The notes beneath the pieces are model-generated. The model worked only from the letters and a program-made list of their open reading frames with translations. It did not search any database and was not told where the DNA came from. The translations under genes were made by a program, and so were the position numbers. DNA of 64,000 bases from Pseudomonas sp. Irchel s3b2 (GTDB lineage Bacteria; Pseudomonadota; Gammaproteobacteria; Pseudomonadales; Pseudomonadaceae). Every line of letters begins with the position of its first letter. Position 1 is the stretch's first letter. Below are positions 44,366 through 53,715 of the stretch, one piece after another. Location of the stretch: assembly GCF_900187445.1 (NCBI RefSeq), contig NZ_FYEB01000007.1:171311-235310 (forward strand), in the 5' to 3' direction.

Positions 44366-45474
44366 ATGACCGTCCGCGTCATAATCCAGCAGTATCTCGG
44401 GGGGATATCGACCTGACCGGTGGAGAAATCGGCATCCATGACAAACGTGCCATTGCCGGAAAGATTACCGACCGACAATTTGTAAAAGTCGGTCGGGCTA
44501 CCAAACTTGACCGAACCACCGTTCAGGGACAGATTTTCAACGCTGGCGCTCTCAACCATATTCCATCGGGCCTGGCTGTTAATTGCCAAAGTCCTGACGT
44601 TGTCGAGTCGACCGGTCAGTGTCGCCTGGTTTTGCAAAGTCATATTGGCGGTGGCTCCAGCGTCGGCACTGATATCACCGACCACATCGCTGTTGTCCAC
44701 CACCATGTTTGCTGTGGATGTTCCTTTGACTTCCAACACCTTGCCGTTGCCGCCGATCAGCGTCGACCGGTTGCCAACCAGAATTTCGGCGGTGGTCGCA
44801 GGCAAGCCGAAATCATTGACCATGATTGCCGCACCGCTTTGCCCCTGAACGGTTGTCCCATCAAGCACCAGTCGGCCTTGCTGCGACACCGTCTGGTCGG
44901 TGGTGAGCAAAATGCCGTTGATTGCGCCGCGGATCGTACTGTTGGTCGCAGACGCTCGACCGTCGGCCATTTGCAGACCGAAGCCGTTGGTGCCTGTCAG
45001 CGTGGTTTGATTCAGATCCAACTGACTCAAGCCACTGACGACCGCTCCCACCGTACCGCCGGTGATGATGCTGCGTGTCACTGTTGCCTTCGAGCCTTGC
45101 TGCACAGTGGCGGAATTACCCACTGACAGACCGGTCCTGCTACCCGTGATGGTGCTGCCGGAAATGTTAGCGGTACTGTCCAGCATGTCGATCCCAGTGC
45201 TGCTGCCGCTGGCGGTTACGGTGGTCCCGTTCAGCGTCAAGGTAGATCCGGTTTCGAGGCGAATCTCTGTGGTGCTTGCGCCATTAGCCGTCAAACTGGA
45301 GTTGTTTCTGACCAGATAACTGTCAAGCGCAGTATTGCCATCAATCAAGGGGGACTCGCCGTTGTCCACAATGCGGCCCAGCGAGTGGGTACTGACCAGC
45401 AGCAACGGCATAATGGTCATCCATTTGAGTGCTGCCGACAACGGGTGCAACGCAAAGGTATTTATGGTTTTCAT
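44362..45474 (-). CDS. Autotransporter passenger fragment, no beta-barrel (probable pseudogene)
   Basis: 370 residues with a signal peptide (KWMTIMPLLLVSTHSLG) and then pertactin-like beta-helix repeats rich in Asn, Thr, Ser and Gly (SGSTITGSRTGLSV; SGNGTFVMDADFSTGQVD). A complete autotransporter would continue with the end of the passenger and a beta-barrel of about 280 residues. Instead the frame leaves the passenger after GQVD at a run of six C and reads 14 codons of RHS sequence in a wrong frame before stopping. It should therefore not be able to reach the surface by its own barrel. Confidence 0.7.
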   Translation of the reverse strand: MKTINTFALHPLSAALKWMTIMPLLLVSTHSLGRIVDNGESPLIDGNTALDSYLVRNNSSLTANGASTTEIRLETGSTLTLNGTTVTASGSSTGIDMLDSTANISGSTITGSRTGLSVGNSATVQQGSKATVTRSIITGGTVGAVVSGLSQLDLNQTTLTGTNGFGLQMADGRASATNSTIRGAINGILLTTDQTVSQQGRLVLDGTTVQGQSGAAIMVNDFGLPATTAEILVGNRSTLIGGNGKVLEVKGTSTANMVVDNSDVVGDISADAGATANMTLQNQATLTGRLDNVRTLAINSQARWNMVESASVENLSLNGGSVKFGSPTDFYKLSVGNLSGNGTFVMDADFSTGQVDIPPRYCWIMTRTVI

Positions 45475-45624
45475 CAGACACCGCAGAAATAAATTCGAAG
45501 AGAGGGGGCGCCTGGATGGCGACCATTACTTGAGCTTTCGAAGGCGGCGAAGACTAAAGAAAGATCTCGTCAAAATATGTAGGACTTTTCCGAACGAACG
45601 ATCAGATCTGAACCAGATGGGGCA

Positions 45625-45651
45625 ACAGGAGGGTTACCCTCCTCCTGTTTT
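45625..45651. terminator. Hairpin between the Ig-module gene and the autotransporter fragment
   Basis: ACAGGAGGG and CCTCCTCCTGT pair, with a small bulge, around TTA, about 20 bases after the stop of the 668-residue gene read on the minus strand. A TTTT run follows on the plus strand only, so termination on the minus strand is uncertain. Confidence 0.4.
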
Positions 45652-45668
45652 ACTCAGGTAACAGAAGT

Positions 45669-47675
45669 TCACGGACGCGGTATCGCGCAGTGCCCTCCAT
45701 CCTCGAAAACGGCAATCATGACTTCGACCAGATCGGAGCTGACCACCTCACCGCGAACATTGATGCCGTAGATCACCTTGCCCCAACCGTACTGATCTCC
45801 GGTGTCATAGGTAGGCTTCAGATATTTGTCATAGGGGATGAACCAGTCAAGGCCAACTCTTTCTTCCGCCTCGGTGACTTCACGCCCGACAAGGAAAGGT
45901 ACTGTCAACTCAGTCAATTTGTCCTTTCCGTAGGTCCACCAGATGGCGGTAACTTCTGTCCCCTCTTTTAAATACGTCGATGGCGGGATATGCACACGGA
46001 TGCCCCATTCCGTGCCCTCTTGAATCAACGCTTCGCAATTAATTGGGTATATATCGTCCTTGTCCGGAAACTCGGGTTCAGGTAGATCAACAATTTCAAC
46101 CTCGACCTTGATGAATGTGCGTTGTGATTCCTGCGGATTATTGAAGCCGGGGCGCGTCAAGGTGTAGTGCATCGGTAAATCGTCCATCACTGGAAACTTC
46201 TCGATATCCAGCCAGGGAATCGTCATCGGGATTTCCTGATCGGCGGTTTCACTCCCGGTAACGGTATAAGGCGTAGAAGTTACCGGCGCACCATTCCAGT
46301 ACAGCGTCAAGATGTCATCTTTAAGCAGTTCATCCAGCAGTGTTTTAACAAGCGTTACATAACCAGTGGCTGGTTCCCCGATATCGGCCAGGGTTAATTC
46401 AGTTGCGCTGTCGGAGAAGCTTTCAAACCTGACCAACCCAAGCGCCGGGTTTACAGGCTCTGGATCAGGATTGTCCGGCCCCGGTATAGCCAGGTCCACC
46501 TTCACCTCGATTTTGCCGGGGGACGCCGTCGGGTAATCGCCGCGCAGGACTTCATAGTCCACATCTTTAAGCTGAACTCCCCCTGTGGCAAAATCGTACT
46601 CGCCTTTGAGGTGTGACCAGGGAACCGTAATATCCAATGGGAACGGAAGATGGGTACCAACCGGTGTCCGCTTGATCTTGTTAAGCCCCCACTTGATCAG
46701 AATTCCATCTTCGGACGTCCAGTTGTCGTACTCCTGAATGCGAACGGTGGTCGGTGAAGCCGCATCGGCACGATCAATCAGGTCGTCATCGGCCAACGGA
46801 ACCTCTGGGGCTTGCAGCCCATCGGGCAGGTCGCCCAGGGCCACCTGCACTCTTACCGGATATGGCATGTCGCTGCGGTTTCCAGCCTTGTCGAACAGGA
46901 AATACACGACGTAGTGAAATTTAGAGCCCAGTTTGTACACCAGATCTTTGGGAACCAGAATTTTCCGATCAGCAGGAAGCAAGCCCAAAAATGCCAACTC
47001 AACAGGGTCGAGCTCTCCCGTAGGCGGTTCATCCAGCCACGCGACAGCAATAGTGACAAACTCTTTTTTATCCTCATCGAAGTCAGGAACTTCGCATTTG
47101 ACGCCGCCGTCAGCCTCCAGAACAGCGGTCGTAATCAATGGCTTTTCCACGATAATCGAGTCGGGTACATCGGGTCTCAAGGGTCCGGTTCGATCGATAG
47201 TAACCGGTGACGGATCAGAATCAGTTTCAACGGGTGAGTTCCAGTTCTTCACGCGATAGCGGAATTCGAATTTTCCTTCGAAGTTTGCAAAAACACTGAG
47301 AGGAATAGTTCGTTCGAGTGGGAACTCATCGTCAGGCAGGGTGCCGGAGTCAGGAACTTCCTCATTGTGAAAAGACTGGTACTCCGATGCCGGTACCGTT
47401 ACGGGTCTCCAGTCTAAATAGAGAACATTCGTGAATGGAAGACCGGGGTCTGGACGATCCGGCCAGACGGGAATCTCAACATTTAATGGAGCACCGATTT
47501 TACCGATTGGCATCAACCCATCGGCATCCCCGGCGATCTTGTCCACGATAGTCGGTGCCGTAAAGGCTAACCCTTCGCCATCCGCGGATTTTGACAACTC
47601 ACGTTTCTTGAAGAGGTGTTTACGATAGTTGCTCCGGACGTGTTCAGCCTTCGGCCGGTTGCTTGAATCTGCCAT
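45669..47675 (-). CDS. Large protein of repeated Ig-like modules
   Basis: 668 residues with no signal peptide or membrane helix. I see about five copies of a beta-rich module with the pattern [IV]-x-[VI]-P-[WFL] followed, after 15-25 residues, by an aromatic-rich strand (for example ITVPWSHLKG ... VDYEVLRGDY; MTIPWLDIEK ... MHYTLTRPG; LTVPFLVGRE ...) and linkers of the type PGPDNPDPEPVNP. Strongly acidic. Family and function unknown; similar module proteins occur beside RHS or adhesin loci. The ATG at 47675 with GGAG 8 bases upstream is chosen over the ATG at 47717. Confidence 0.82.
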   Translation of the reverse strand: MADSSNRPKAEHVRSNYRKHLFKKRELSKSADGEGLAFTAPTIVDKIAGDADGLMPIGKIGAPLNVEIPVWPDRPDPGLPFTNVLYLDWRPVTVPASEYQSFHNEEVPDSGTLPDDEFPLERTIPLSVFANFEGKFEFRYRVKNWNSPVETDSDPSPVTIDRTGPLRPDVPDSIIVEKPLITTAVLEADGGVKCEVPDFDEDKKEFVTIAVAWLDEPPTGELDPVELAFLGLLPADRKILVPKDLVYKLGSKFHYVVYFLFDKAGNRSDMPYPVRVQVALGDLPDGLQAPEVPLADDDLIDRADAASPTTVRIQEYDNWTSEDGILIKWGLNKIKRTPVGTHLPFPLDITVPWSHLKGEYDFATGGVQLKDVDYEVLRGDYPTASPGKIEVKVDLAIPGPDNPDPEPVNPALGLVRFESFSDSATELTLADIGEPATGYVTLVKTLLDELLKDDILTLYWNGAPVTSTPYTVTGSETADQEIPMTIPWLDIEKFPVMDDLPMHYTLTRPGFNNPQESQRTFIKVEVEIVDLPEPEFPDKDDIYPINCEALIQEGTEWGIRVHIPPSTYLKEGTEVTAIWWTYGKDKLTELTVPFLVGREVTEAEERVGLDWFIPYDKYLKPTYDTGDQYGWGKVIYGINVRGEVVSSDLVEVMIAVFEDGGHCAIPRP

Positions 47676-47986
47676 TTTCAATGCTCCAAAATAGTTTGAG
47701 TTGAGCCATGAACCCATTCATGGGCTACATAAATTTTTTGGCAGTTCGATACTTGGCTCGAATACTGCGAACAACGCCTTGTCGTTCTGCCAGCCGTAGA
47801 GGCCTGAACGGATTAAGCATGTTTTTGTGAAGGACTGATACTGTCAAAGTTGACAGGTGCCGCTGGCATTCAAATTGAATGCGCCACGCTGAAAACGTCC
47901 ATTGGCCCCACATCTTTTTATGTTCATCAATGGCTTAGGTTTTGGCTGGGTAGCTGCTCTCGTACTGAGCAGTGACAAGTAAACAT

Positions 47987-48016
47987 AAAAAAACGCGATG
48001 AACACATCTCATCGCG
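47987..48016 (-). terminator. Rho-independent terminator of the aruH-like gene
   Basis: CGCGATGA and TCATCGCG pair perfectly (8 base pairs) around a 7-base loop, and on the minus strand seven T follow. It lies about 80 bases past the transaminase stop. The rest of the gap 47676-48094 (419 bases) shows no gene or REP element. Confidence 0.8.
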
Positions 48017-48094
48017 CTTGTTTTGTCACGTAAGCGATTTGGTATATCAACCAAAAGTGGCGTTCAGACGATGAGGCCAGCCCCCAACAAACTT

Positions 48095-49282
48095 TCAGGC
48101 CCGTCGTACCTGCAGCAACTCGGCCGCGCACGAGGCAATCCGCTGACACGCATCCGCCAGCCTCCTCTGATCCACCACCAACCCAATGCGAATATGCCCC
48201 GCCGCGCTCGGCCCGAAGGCTTCCCCAGCCAGCACCGACACGCCATATGCTTCAAGCAGGCGCTCGGCAAAATCCTGAGCACCAAGCCCGGTCTGACGCA
48301 CGTCTACCATCACGAACATCCCGCCATCGGGTTTGATCGGCCGGATGCCCGGGCAACCGCTCAACCTCGCGCATACCAGGTCACGGCGCTGGCGATACTC
48401 CTCGCGCATCAGTGCCACTTCCGGCAAGTCTTTATCAAGGGCCACTTGCGCAGCTTTCTGGACGAAGTCCGGAATCCCGAACAGCATGCACAACGACAGA
48501 TGCATCAAGTGATCAGCCAACGGTTTCGGTCCGATCACCCAGCCCACTCGCCAGCCGGTCATGGCATGGGACTTGGACAGACTGTTGAGGGTCGCGGTGC
48601 GCTCGGCCATGCCCGGCAGACTGGCCGGACTGATGTGCTCGCCCTCGTACAACAAATCACTGTAGACCTCGTCGCTGATCAGCCAGAGGTCATGCCGCAC
48701 GCACAGTGCCGCCAGTTCCTGCCAAAGCGACAAGGACAGGCTGGCACCGGAGGGATTGTTCGGGCTGTTGAGCAGAATTACCCGGGTTTTAGGGGTGATC
48801 AGCGCCGCGACATCCGCCGGCTCGACCCGAAAGCCGTTCTCCGGACGAACCGCCACCGGCACCACGCTGGCGCCGCAGGCGCCGAACACACCTTCATAGG
48901 TCACGTACATCGGCTCGGCGACGATCACTTCATCGCCCGGATCGAGCAGGCATTGCGCAACCGAATACACCGCGCACTGTGCACCGGGCAGCACGATCAC
49001 ATGGTCGGCGTCCACTTCCTGGCCGCTGCGCCGCTGATGACGGCTGGCGATACTGCTGCGCAGTGTGCGAGTGCCGCGTACATCCGAGTAATGGGTGTCG
49101 CCGGCCAGCAGGCTGTCGATGGCGGCGTGAACGATAGGCAGTGGCGTGTCAAAATCCGGATCGCCGACCGACAGCAGCAGCACGTCGACGCCCTGCTCGC
49201 GCAATTCCAGCGCTCGATCGTGAATCTTCCAGGCTGCGGCTCCATCACCCGTGATTCGTTGGGTCAAGGCTGAATAGCGCAT
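48095..49282 (-). CDS. aruH: Arginine--pyruvate transaminase-like aminotransferase
   Basis: PLP fold-type I aminotransferase of 395 residues. SLSKSHAMTGWRVGW carries the PLP lysine (near residue 240), NSPNNPSGA binds the cofactor phosphate region, and the final FGPSAAGHIRIGL has the carboxylate-binding Arg. The protein follows P. aeruginosa AruH from MRYSALTQRI to the end, so transfer of the alpha-amino group of arginine to pyruvate is likely. The AruI decarboxylase gene that partners it in P. aeruginosa is not next to it here, so a different amino acid substrate remains possible. Confidence 0.85.
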   Translation of the reverse strand: MRYSALTQRITGDGAAAWKIHDRALELREQGVDVLLLSVGDPDFDTPLPIVHAAIDSLLAGDTHYSDVRGTRTLRSSIASRHQRRSGQEVDADHVIVLPGAQCAVYSVAQCLLDPGDEVIVAEPMYVTYEGVFGACGASVVPVAVRPENGFRVEPADVAALITPKTRVILLNSPNNPSGASLSLSLWQELAALCVRHDLWLISDEVYSDLLYEGEHISPASLPGMAERTATLNSLSKSHAMTGWRVGWVIGPKPLADHLMHLSLCMLFGIPDFVQKAAQVALDKDLPEVALMREEYRQRRDLVCARLSGCPGIRPIKPDGGMFVMVDVRQTGLGAQDFAERLLEAYGVSVLAGEAFGPSAAGHIRIGLVVDQRRLADACQRIASCAAELLQVRRA

Positions 49283-49322
49283 GTACTTCTCCTAACGCGC
49301 GAGTTCCAGTTTCAACCCTATA

Positions 49323-50948
49323 TCAAATCACGAAACGCGCCACCATCGCGTTCAAATCAACCGCCAATCGCGACAGTTCGTGGGTGGCGGCGCTGGTCTG
49401 GTTGGCACCGGCGGCGGACTGGGTGGCCAGGTCGCGGATGTTCACCAGATTACGGTCGACTTCACGGGACACTTGAGCCTGCTCTTCCGAGGCGCTGGCG
49501 ATCACCAGATTACGTTCGTTGATCAGCTGGATCGATTGAGTGATCTGCTCTAAAGCGATCCCGGCAGCACGGGCCATTTCCAGGGTGCTTTGGGTGCGCT
49601 GATTGCTTTGCTGCATCGACGAGACCGCTTCGCCCGTGCCGTTCTGGATGCCGGCGACCATCTTCTCGATTTCCTGGGTCGATTGCGCGGTGCGATGGGC
49701 CAGCGCCCGGACTTCGTCCGCCACCACCGCAAAGCCACGTCCGGCCTCTCCGGCGCGGGCGGCTTCGATCGCGGCGTTGAGGGCTAGCAGGTTGGTCTGC
49801 TCGGCAATGGCGCGGATCACGTCCAGCACTTTGCCGATGTCGCGGCCCTGAGCGGCCAGCCCCTCGATCATCAACGCGGTGTTTTGTACGTCGTGGGTCA
49901 TGGTCTGAATCGCGTCGACGGTTTCCACCACCCGGTCACGACCTTGGCGGGCGGCCTGAGTCGACTGGTTCGACGCTTCGGAGGTCGACACCGCATTGCG
50001 CGCCACTTCTTCCACGGCGGCAGTCATTTCGTTGACGGCGGTGGCGGCCTGTTCGATTTCGTTGTTTTGCTGTTGCAAGCCACGGGACGCTTCTTGGGTC
50101 ACGGTGCTGAGTTCTTCCGTGGCGGCGCCCAGTTGTGTCGCGGAGCCGGCGATCTGCTCGATGGTTTTGCGCAGGTTGGTCTGCATGGCGGACAAGGCGC
50201 CGAGCAAACGCGCCGGTTCGTCGTTACCGTCGACTTCGATGACTTTGCTCAGGTTACCGCCGGCAATGGTTTCGGCCGCAAGCACTGCACGATTCAGCGG
50301 CGTAAGGATGCTGCGGGTCAGCAGCCAGGCCAGCAGCACGGTCAGCAACGAAGCCATCACCGCCACCGTCACGATGCCGATATAGGCTTCGCTGTAATGC
50401 TCGCCCGCTTTGGCCGACGCGGCTTTGGCATCGGCGGCGTTGAGCGCTACCAGTTTGTTCAGTTGCTCGCCCATCTGATCGGTGCCTTCCTTGATTCGCG
50501 TGTTGATCAGGGCGCGCATCTCCTCCAGCTTGTTCTGCCGCGACAGTTCCAGCATCTGGCTCTGGGCCTGCATGTAGTTGTCGAGGGTTGTCGCGAAGGT
50601 TTTGTACAGCGCGGCTTCTTCAGGGTTGGCCGGCAAGGCGGCATAACTGGCTTGGGCGCTGCGCACCTTGTCCACGAGCACGCCGATGCGGGTCTGCGCT
50701 TCCTGTAGCGCCGCCGGGTCACGGTTGACCAGGACGCGGAACGAGAGAATCCGCAGACGCAGGACGTTTTCCGTCACGTTGCCGAGAAACCCGATGCTGG
50801 GTAATTGCGTTGCTTCCATGTCAACAGAGGCCTGGCGGATGATCGTCATGCGGTTCACGGCAAACACCCCTAGCACGATGACCAGCAAAGCAATGAAGGC
50901 GAATCCCAGGAAAGCTCGAGGCGCGATGTTCAGATTACGCAGTGACAT
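49323..50948 (-). CDS. Methyl-accepting chemotaxis protein
   Basis: 541-residue chemoreceptor: cytoplasmic start, membrane helix 1 (FLGFAFIALLVIVLGVFAV), four-helix-bundle periplasmic sensor (residues 35-190), membrane helix 2 (IVTVAVMASLLTVLLAWLL), HAMP domain, and the signalling hairpin with the tip IRAIAEQTNLLALNAAIEAARAGE. The ATG at 50948 gives the standard start MSLRNLNIAPR; the long extension above it is translated intergenic sequence. No ligand can be inferred. Confidence 0.95.
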   Translation of the reverse strand: MSLRNLNIAPRAFLGFAFIALLVIVLGVFAVNRMTIIRQASVDMEATQLPSIGFLGNVTENVLRLRILSFRVLVNRDPAALQEAQTRIGVLVDKVRSAQASYAALPANPEEAALYKTFATTLDNYMQAQSQMLELSRQNKLEEMRALINTRIKEGTDQMGEQLNKLVALNAADAKAASAKAGEHYSEAYIGIVTVAVMASLLTVLLAWLLTRSILTPLNRAVLAAETIAGGNLSKVIEVDGNDEPARLLGALSAMQTNLRKTIEQIAGSATQLGAATEELSTVTQEASRGLQQQNNEIEQAATAVNEMTAAVEEVARNAVSTSEASNQSTQAARQGRDRVVETVDAIQTMTHDVQNTALMIEGLAAQGRDIGKVLDVIRAIAEQTNLLALNAAIEAARAGEAGRGFAVVADEVRALAHRTAQSTQEIEKMVAGIQNGTGEAVSSMQQSNQRTQSTLEMARAAGIALEQITQSIQLINERNLVIASASEEQAQVSREVDRNLVNIRDLATQSAAGANQTSAATHELSRLAVDLNAMVARFVI

Positions 50949-51188
50949 AGGATGATCTCGGTAATTGAGGCGGCGAGCATCCTTGCGGGGTTCACTGTAA
51001 GGCGGGCGATGGCGCGCACCTTTCAGCTTGGCGCCACTGTTGTAGTTGGTTTGTGTGCGCCTATTCGTTGTATCGGCTGGGGTTGAGGTTTTTTGCAGGG
51101 GTTGGGGAAATATTTTTCGAGGGGGGCTGGAGTGTTTCAGCGGTGAAACAGATGCTGCACAGAGATCGGCTTTGCGCAGTAGCCTTTT

Positions 51189-51279
51189 TGGCGAGGGAGC
51201 TTGCTCCCGCTGGGCTGCGAAGCGGCCCCAAAAATTTACGGCTGCTGCGCAACCGAGCGGGAGCAAGCTCCCTCGCCAC
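51189..51279. repeat. REP-like inverted repeat (GCGAGGGAGCTTGCTCCCGC family)
   Basis: TGGCGAGGGAGCTTGCTCCC and its complement GGGAGCAAGCTCCCTCGCCA pair at the ends, with diverged middle. It lies after the glycerate kinase stop on the minus strand. The rest of the 358-base gap (50949-51306) holds the receptor promoter and nothing else recognised. Confidence 0.88.
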
Positions 51280-51306
51280 AGGAATTTCTTTCTGTTGAGG
51301 ATTGAG

Positions 51307-52449
51307 TCAGGCCTTGCGGGCCGCCACCCGCCACACCCGCGCAATATCACTGGCGCGCTCGCGTAACAAACGCGGCGCTTGGGCGCAGGCCTGTTCCAAT
51401 GTCATCGGCCCGCTGGCCAACGCAAACGCCGCATCAATGCCATGCTCGTACAGCGCCTGATACCCATCGCCCAACGTGCCGGCAATGACGATGACCGGCA
51501 CGCCGTGCTGCCGTGCAATGCGTGCCACGCCAAACGGGGTTTTGCCGCGCAACGTCTGGGCATCGAAACGACCTTCGCCTGTGATCACCAGGTCGGCGCC
51601 TTTGACCGCCTCGGCCAGCCCCACCAGTTCAGCCACCACGTCCACACCGGCCCGAAATTGCGCGCCGAGAAATGCCTTCGCGGCAAATCCCAAGCCGCCG
51701 GCCGCGCCGCTGCCCGGTTCGTCGCGCACGTCTTTGTCCAAAGCTTGCGCGCAGAGTTCGGCAAAGTGCCCGAGGGCTTGGTCCAGTTGCTCGACTTGCT
51801 CGGGCGATGCACCTTTCTGCGGGCCGAAAATCGCTGAGGCACCATGGGGGCCGCACAGCGGGTTATTGACGTCGGCGGCGATATCGAAGCGCACCTCGGC
51901 CAGACGTGAATCGATGCCGCTCAGATCGAGACGGGCCAGTTGCGCCAGGGCCAGACCGCCCGGTGCCAAGACTTGGCCCTGATCATCCAGCAGTTTCACA
52001 CCCAAGGCTTGCATCGCCCCGGCACCGCCGTCGTTGGTGGCGCTGCCGCCAATCGCCAGGATCACCCGTTGCGCGCCGGCATCCAGCGCGGCGCGGATCA
52101 ATTCACCGGTGCCGTAGGTGCTGCTGGTGCAGGCATCGCGCAGGTTCGGCGGAACCAGTTGCAGGCCACTGGCCTCGGCCATTTCGATGATCGCCGTGTG
52201 GCTCCGCGGCAACCAGCCCCAGGCAGCAACGACCGTGGCGCCCAGCGGCCCGCGAACGTGGGTACGGCGCAGTTCGCCGTCGCACGCGGCCAGAATCGAT
52301 TCGACCGTACCTTCCCCGCCGTCAGCCATCGGGCACTTGAGCAAGTGTGCATCCGGCCAGACTTCGGCCAACCCCAGCGCAATGGCCTCAGCCACACCTT
52401 GGGCACTCAGGCTGTCCTTGAACGAATCGGGGGCGATGACGATTTTCAT
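51307..52449 (-). CDS. Glycerate kinase
   Basis: Phosphorylates D-glycerate (GarK/GlxK type, 2-phosphoglycerate product likely). The 380 residues show MKIVIAPDSFKDSLSA, PMADGGEGTVE, GGSATNDGGAGAMQALG and DLVITGEGRFDAQT, all typical. The ATG at 52449 follows GGAG; the upstream frame is intergenic. With the CdaR-type regulator beside it and an ACS-type transporter beyond, it likely completes a sugar-acid or glycerate route, though the aldolase and reductase of the pathway are not in the window. Confidence 0.95.
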   Translation of the reverse strand: MKIVIAPDSFKDSLSAQGVAEAIALGLAEVWPDAHLLKCPMADGGEGTVESILAACDGELRRTHVRGPLGATVVAAWGWLPRSHTAIIEMAEASGLQLVPPNLRDACTSSTYGTGELIRAALDAGAQRVILAIGGSATNDGGAGAMQALGVKLLDDQGQVLAPGGLALAQLARLDLSGIDSRLAEVRFDIAADVNNPLCGPHGASAIFGPQKGASPEQVEQLDQALGHFAELCAQALDKDVRDEPGSGAAGGLGFAAKAFLGAQFRAGVDVVAELVGLAEAVKGADLVITGEGRFDAQTLRGKTPFGVARIARQHGVPVIVIAGTLGDGYQALYEHGIDAAFALASGPMTLEQACAQAPRLLRERASDIARVWRVAARKA

Positions 52450-52491
52450 GCGAATTCTCCAGTTCCAATGCGTCCATGCTGCCAGCCGCCA

Positions 52492-52552
52492 TGAACAATA
52501 ACGCCGGTCCGCTGCACAAGCGGCCAAGAGGATTATTGTTCATTTTCACAAA
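52492..52552. promoter_or_regulatory. Inverted pair TGAACAATAA / TTATTGTTCA upstream of glycerate kinase
   Basis: Two perfect 10-base inverted sites at 52492-52501 and 52543-52552, 41 bases apart, in the gap between the kinase start and the cdaR stop. The core TTGTTCA recurs at 53748-53754, in the divergent cdaR/transporter gap. Candidate operators of the adjacent CdaR-type regulator. Confidence 0.5.
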
Positions 52553-52584
52553 ACCCTTGGCCGTACCGTTCTTTGTAGCCGCTG

Positions 52585-53715
52585 CTACGGGGTGGTGGTC
52601 GGTAGTTCGGTTTGGGGCAGGAGCTGGACGCCGAGGTAGAGTGCGAGCATTCCGTCCAGCTTCAGCGGATCGACGCCGCTGAGTTCGGCGATCCGCTCCA
52701 TGCGATAACGCAAACTGTTGCGATGGATACCCAAGGCATCGGCGCAGGCCTGGCTCTGGCCATCGTGTTCACACCAACTGCGCAGGGTCGCCAGCAGTTG
52801 GCCGTTGCCATCCTTGGCGATGACTTTGCGCAGCGGCCGTAGCAGTTCATCCAGCGCATCGTCGTTGCGGTGCCGCCAGAGCATCACCGGCAGCCGATAA
52901 CGGTTCAACGTCAGCAAACGCGAATGCGGCAACACATCTCGCCCATAGGCCAGCAAATCACCGACCCGACGATAGCAACGGCGCAACCCCGACAATCCAT
53001 CGGCCTGCCCACCCACGGCAATGCGCAAAATATTCCAGCCGTGGCCATCGAGCTTCTCCAGCAACCGCTCGTTCTCGATCGCAGGCGTCGCCGGTCGGCA
53101 CCACAGCAACGAAGACTTGGCCGAACTTACGCACCAACTGTCCGGATAACGCGACATCAGCCAGGCGCTGAGCGCTTCGACGGTCTGGCCCGGGCCGTGT
53201 TCCATGCCCAACTCGAACAGGTACGGCACTCGCGTCAACTGCGGTTTGAGCCCCAGTTGCTGCGCTTCGTCCAGCAACCGCGGCGAATCCCCCGCCTCGC
53301 TGAGCAGCAGCGCCAGCAGATCATCGCAACGCTGGCGCCGCCATTGCTGCTCGGCCTGTTGATTGCGCTGGCCCACCAGCATCTCGGCGGTCATGCGCAC
53401 CAGTTCGGCGTAAGTGCGCAATTGCTCGGGTTCGCCGGTGATGCCCAGCACCCCAATCAAACGCTGATCGAGCAACAGCGGCAGGTTGATACCCGGTTGC
53501 ACGCCTTTGAGATGAATCGCGGTCTGCGCGTCGATCTCCACCACGCGCCCGTTGGCCAGCACCAGTTGCGCGCCTTCATGGCGGGTGTTGATCCGCTCCG
53601 GTTCGCCGCTGCCGAGAATCAGCCCCTGGCTGTCCATGACATTGACGTTGTACGGCAGGATGGCCATCGCCCGGTCGACGATGTCCTGGGCCAGGTCGTG
53701 ATCGAGTTCGAACAT
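52585..53715 (-). CDS. cdaR: CdaR-type sugar-diacid regulator
   Basis: 376-residue activator of the SdaR/CdaR family that responds to D-glycerate, galactarate or glucarate in E. coli. N-terminal sugar-diacid recognition domain (MFELDHDLAQDIVDRAMAILPYNVNVMD; residues 1-135), GGDEF-like linker, and C-terminal PucR-type HTH (CADALGIHRNSLRYRMERIAELSG). It lies between glycerate kinase and a divergently transcribed MFS transporter, fitting control of both. Confidence 0.93.
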   Translation of the reverse strand: MFELDHDLAQDIVDRAMAILPYNVNVMDSQGLILGSGEPERINTRHEGAQLVLANGRVVEIDAQTAIHLKGVQPGINLPLLLDQRLIGVLGITGEPEQLRTYAELVRMTAEMLVGQRNQQAEQQWRRQRCDDLLALLLSEAGDSPRLLDEAQQLGLKPQLTRVPYLFELGMEHGPGQTVEALSAWLMSRYPDSWCVSSAKSSLLWCRPATPAIENERLLEKLDGHGWNILRIAVGGQADGLSGLRRCYRRVGDLLAYGRDVLPHSRLLTLNRYRLPVMLWRHRNDDALDELLRPLRKVIAKDGNGQLLATLRSWCEHDGQSQACADALGIHRNSLRYRMERIAELSGVDPLKLDGMLALYLGVQLLPQTELPTTTP

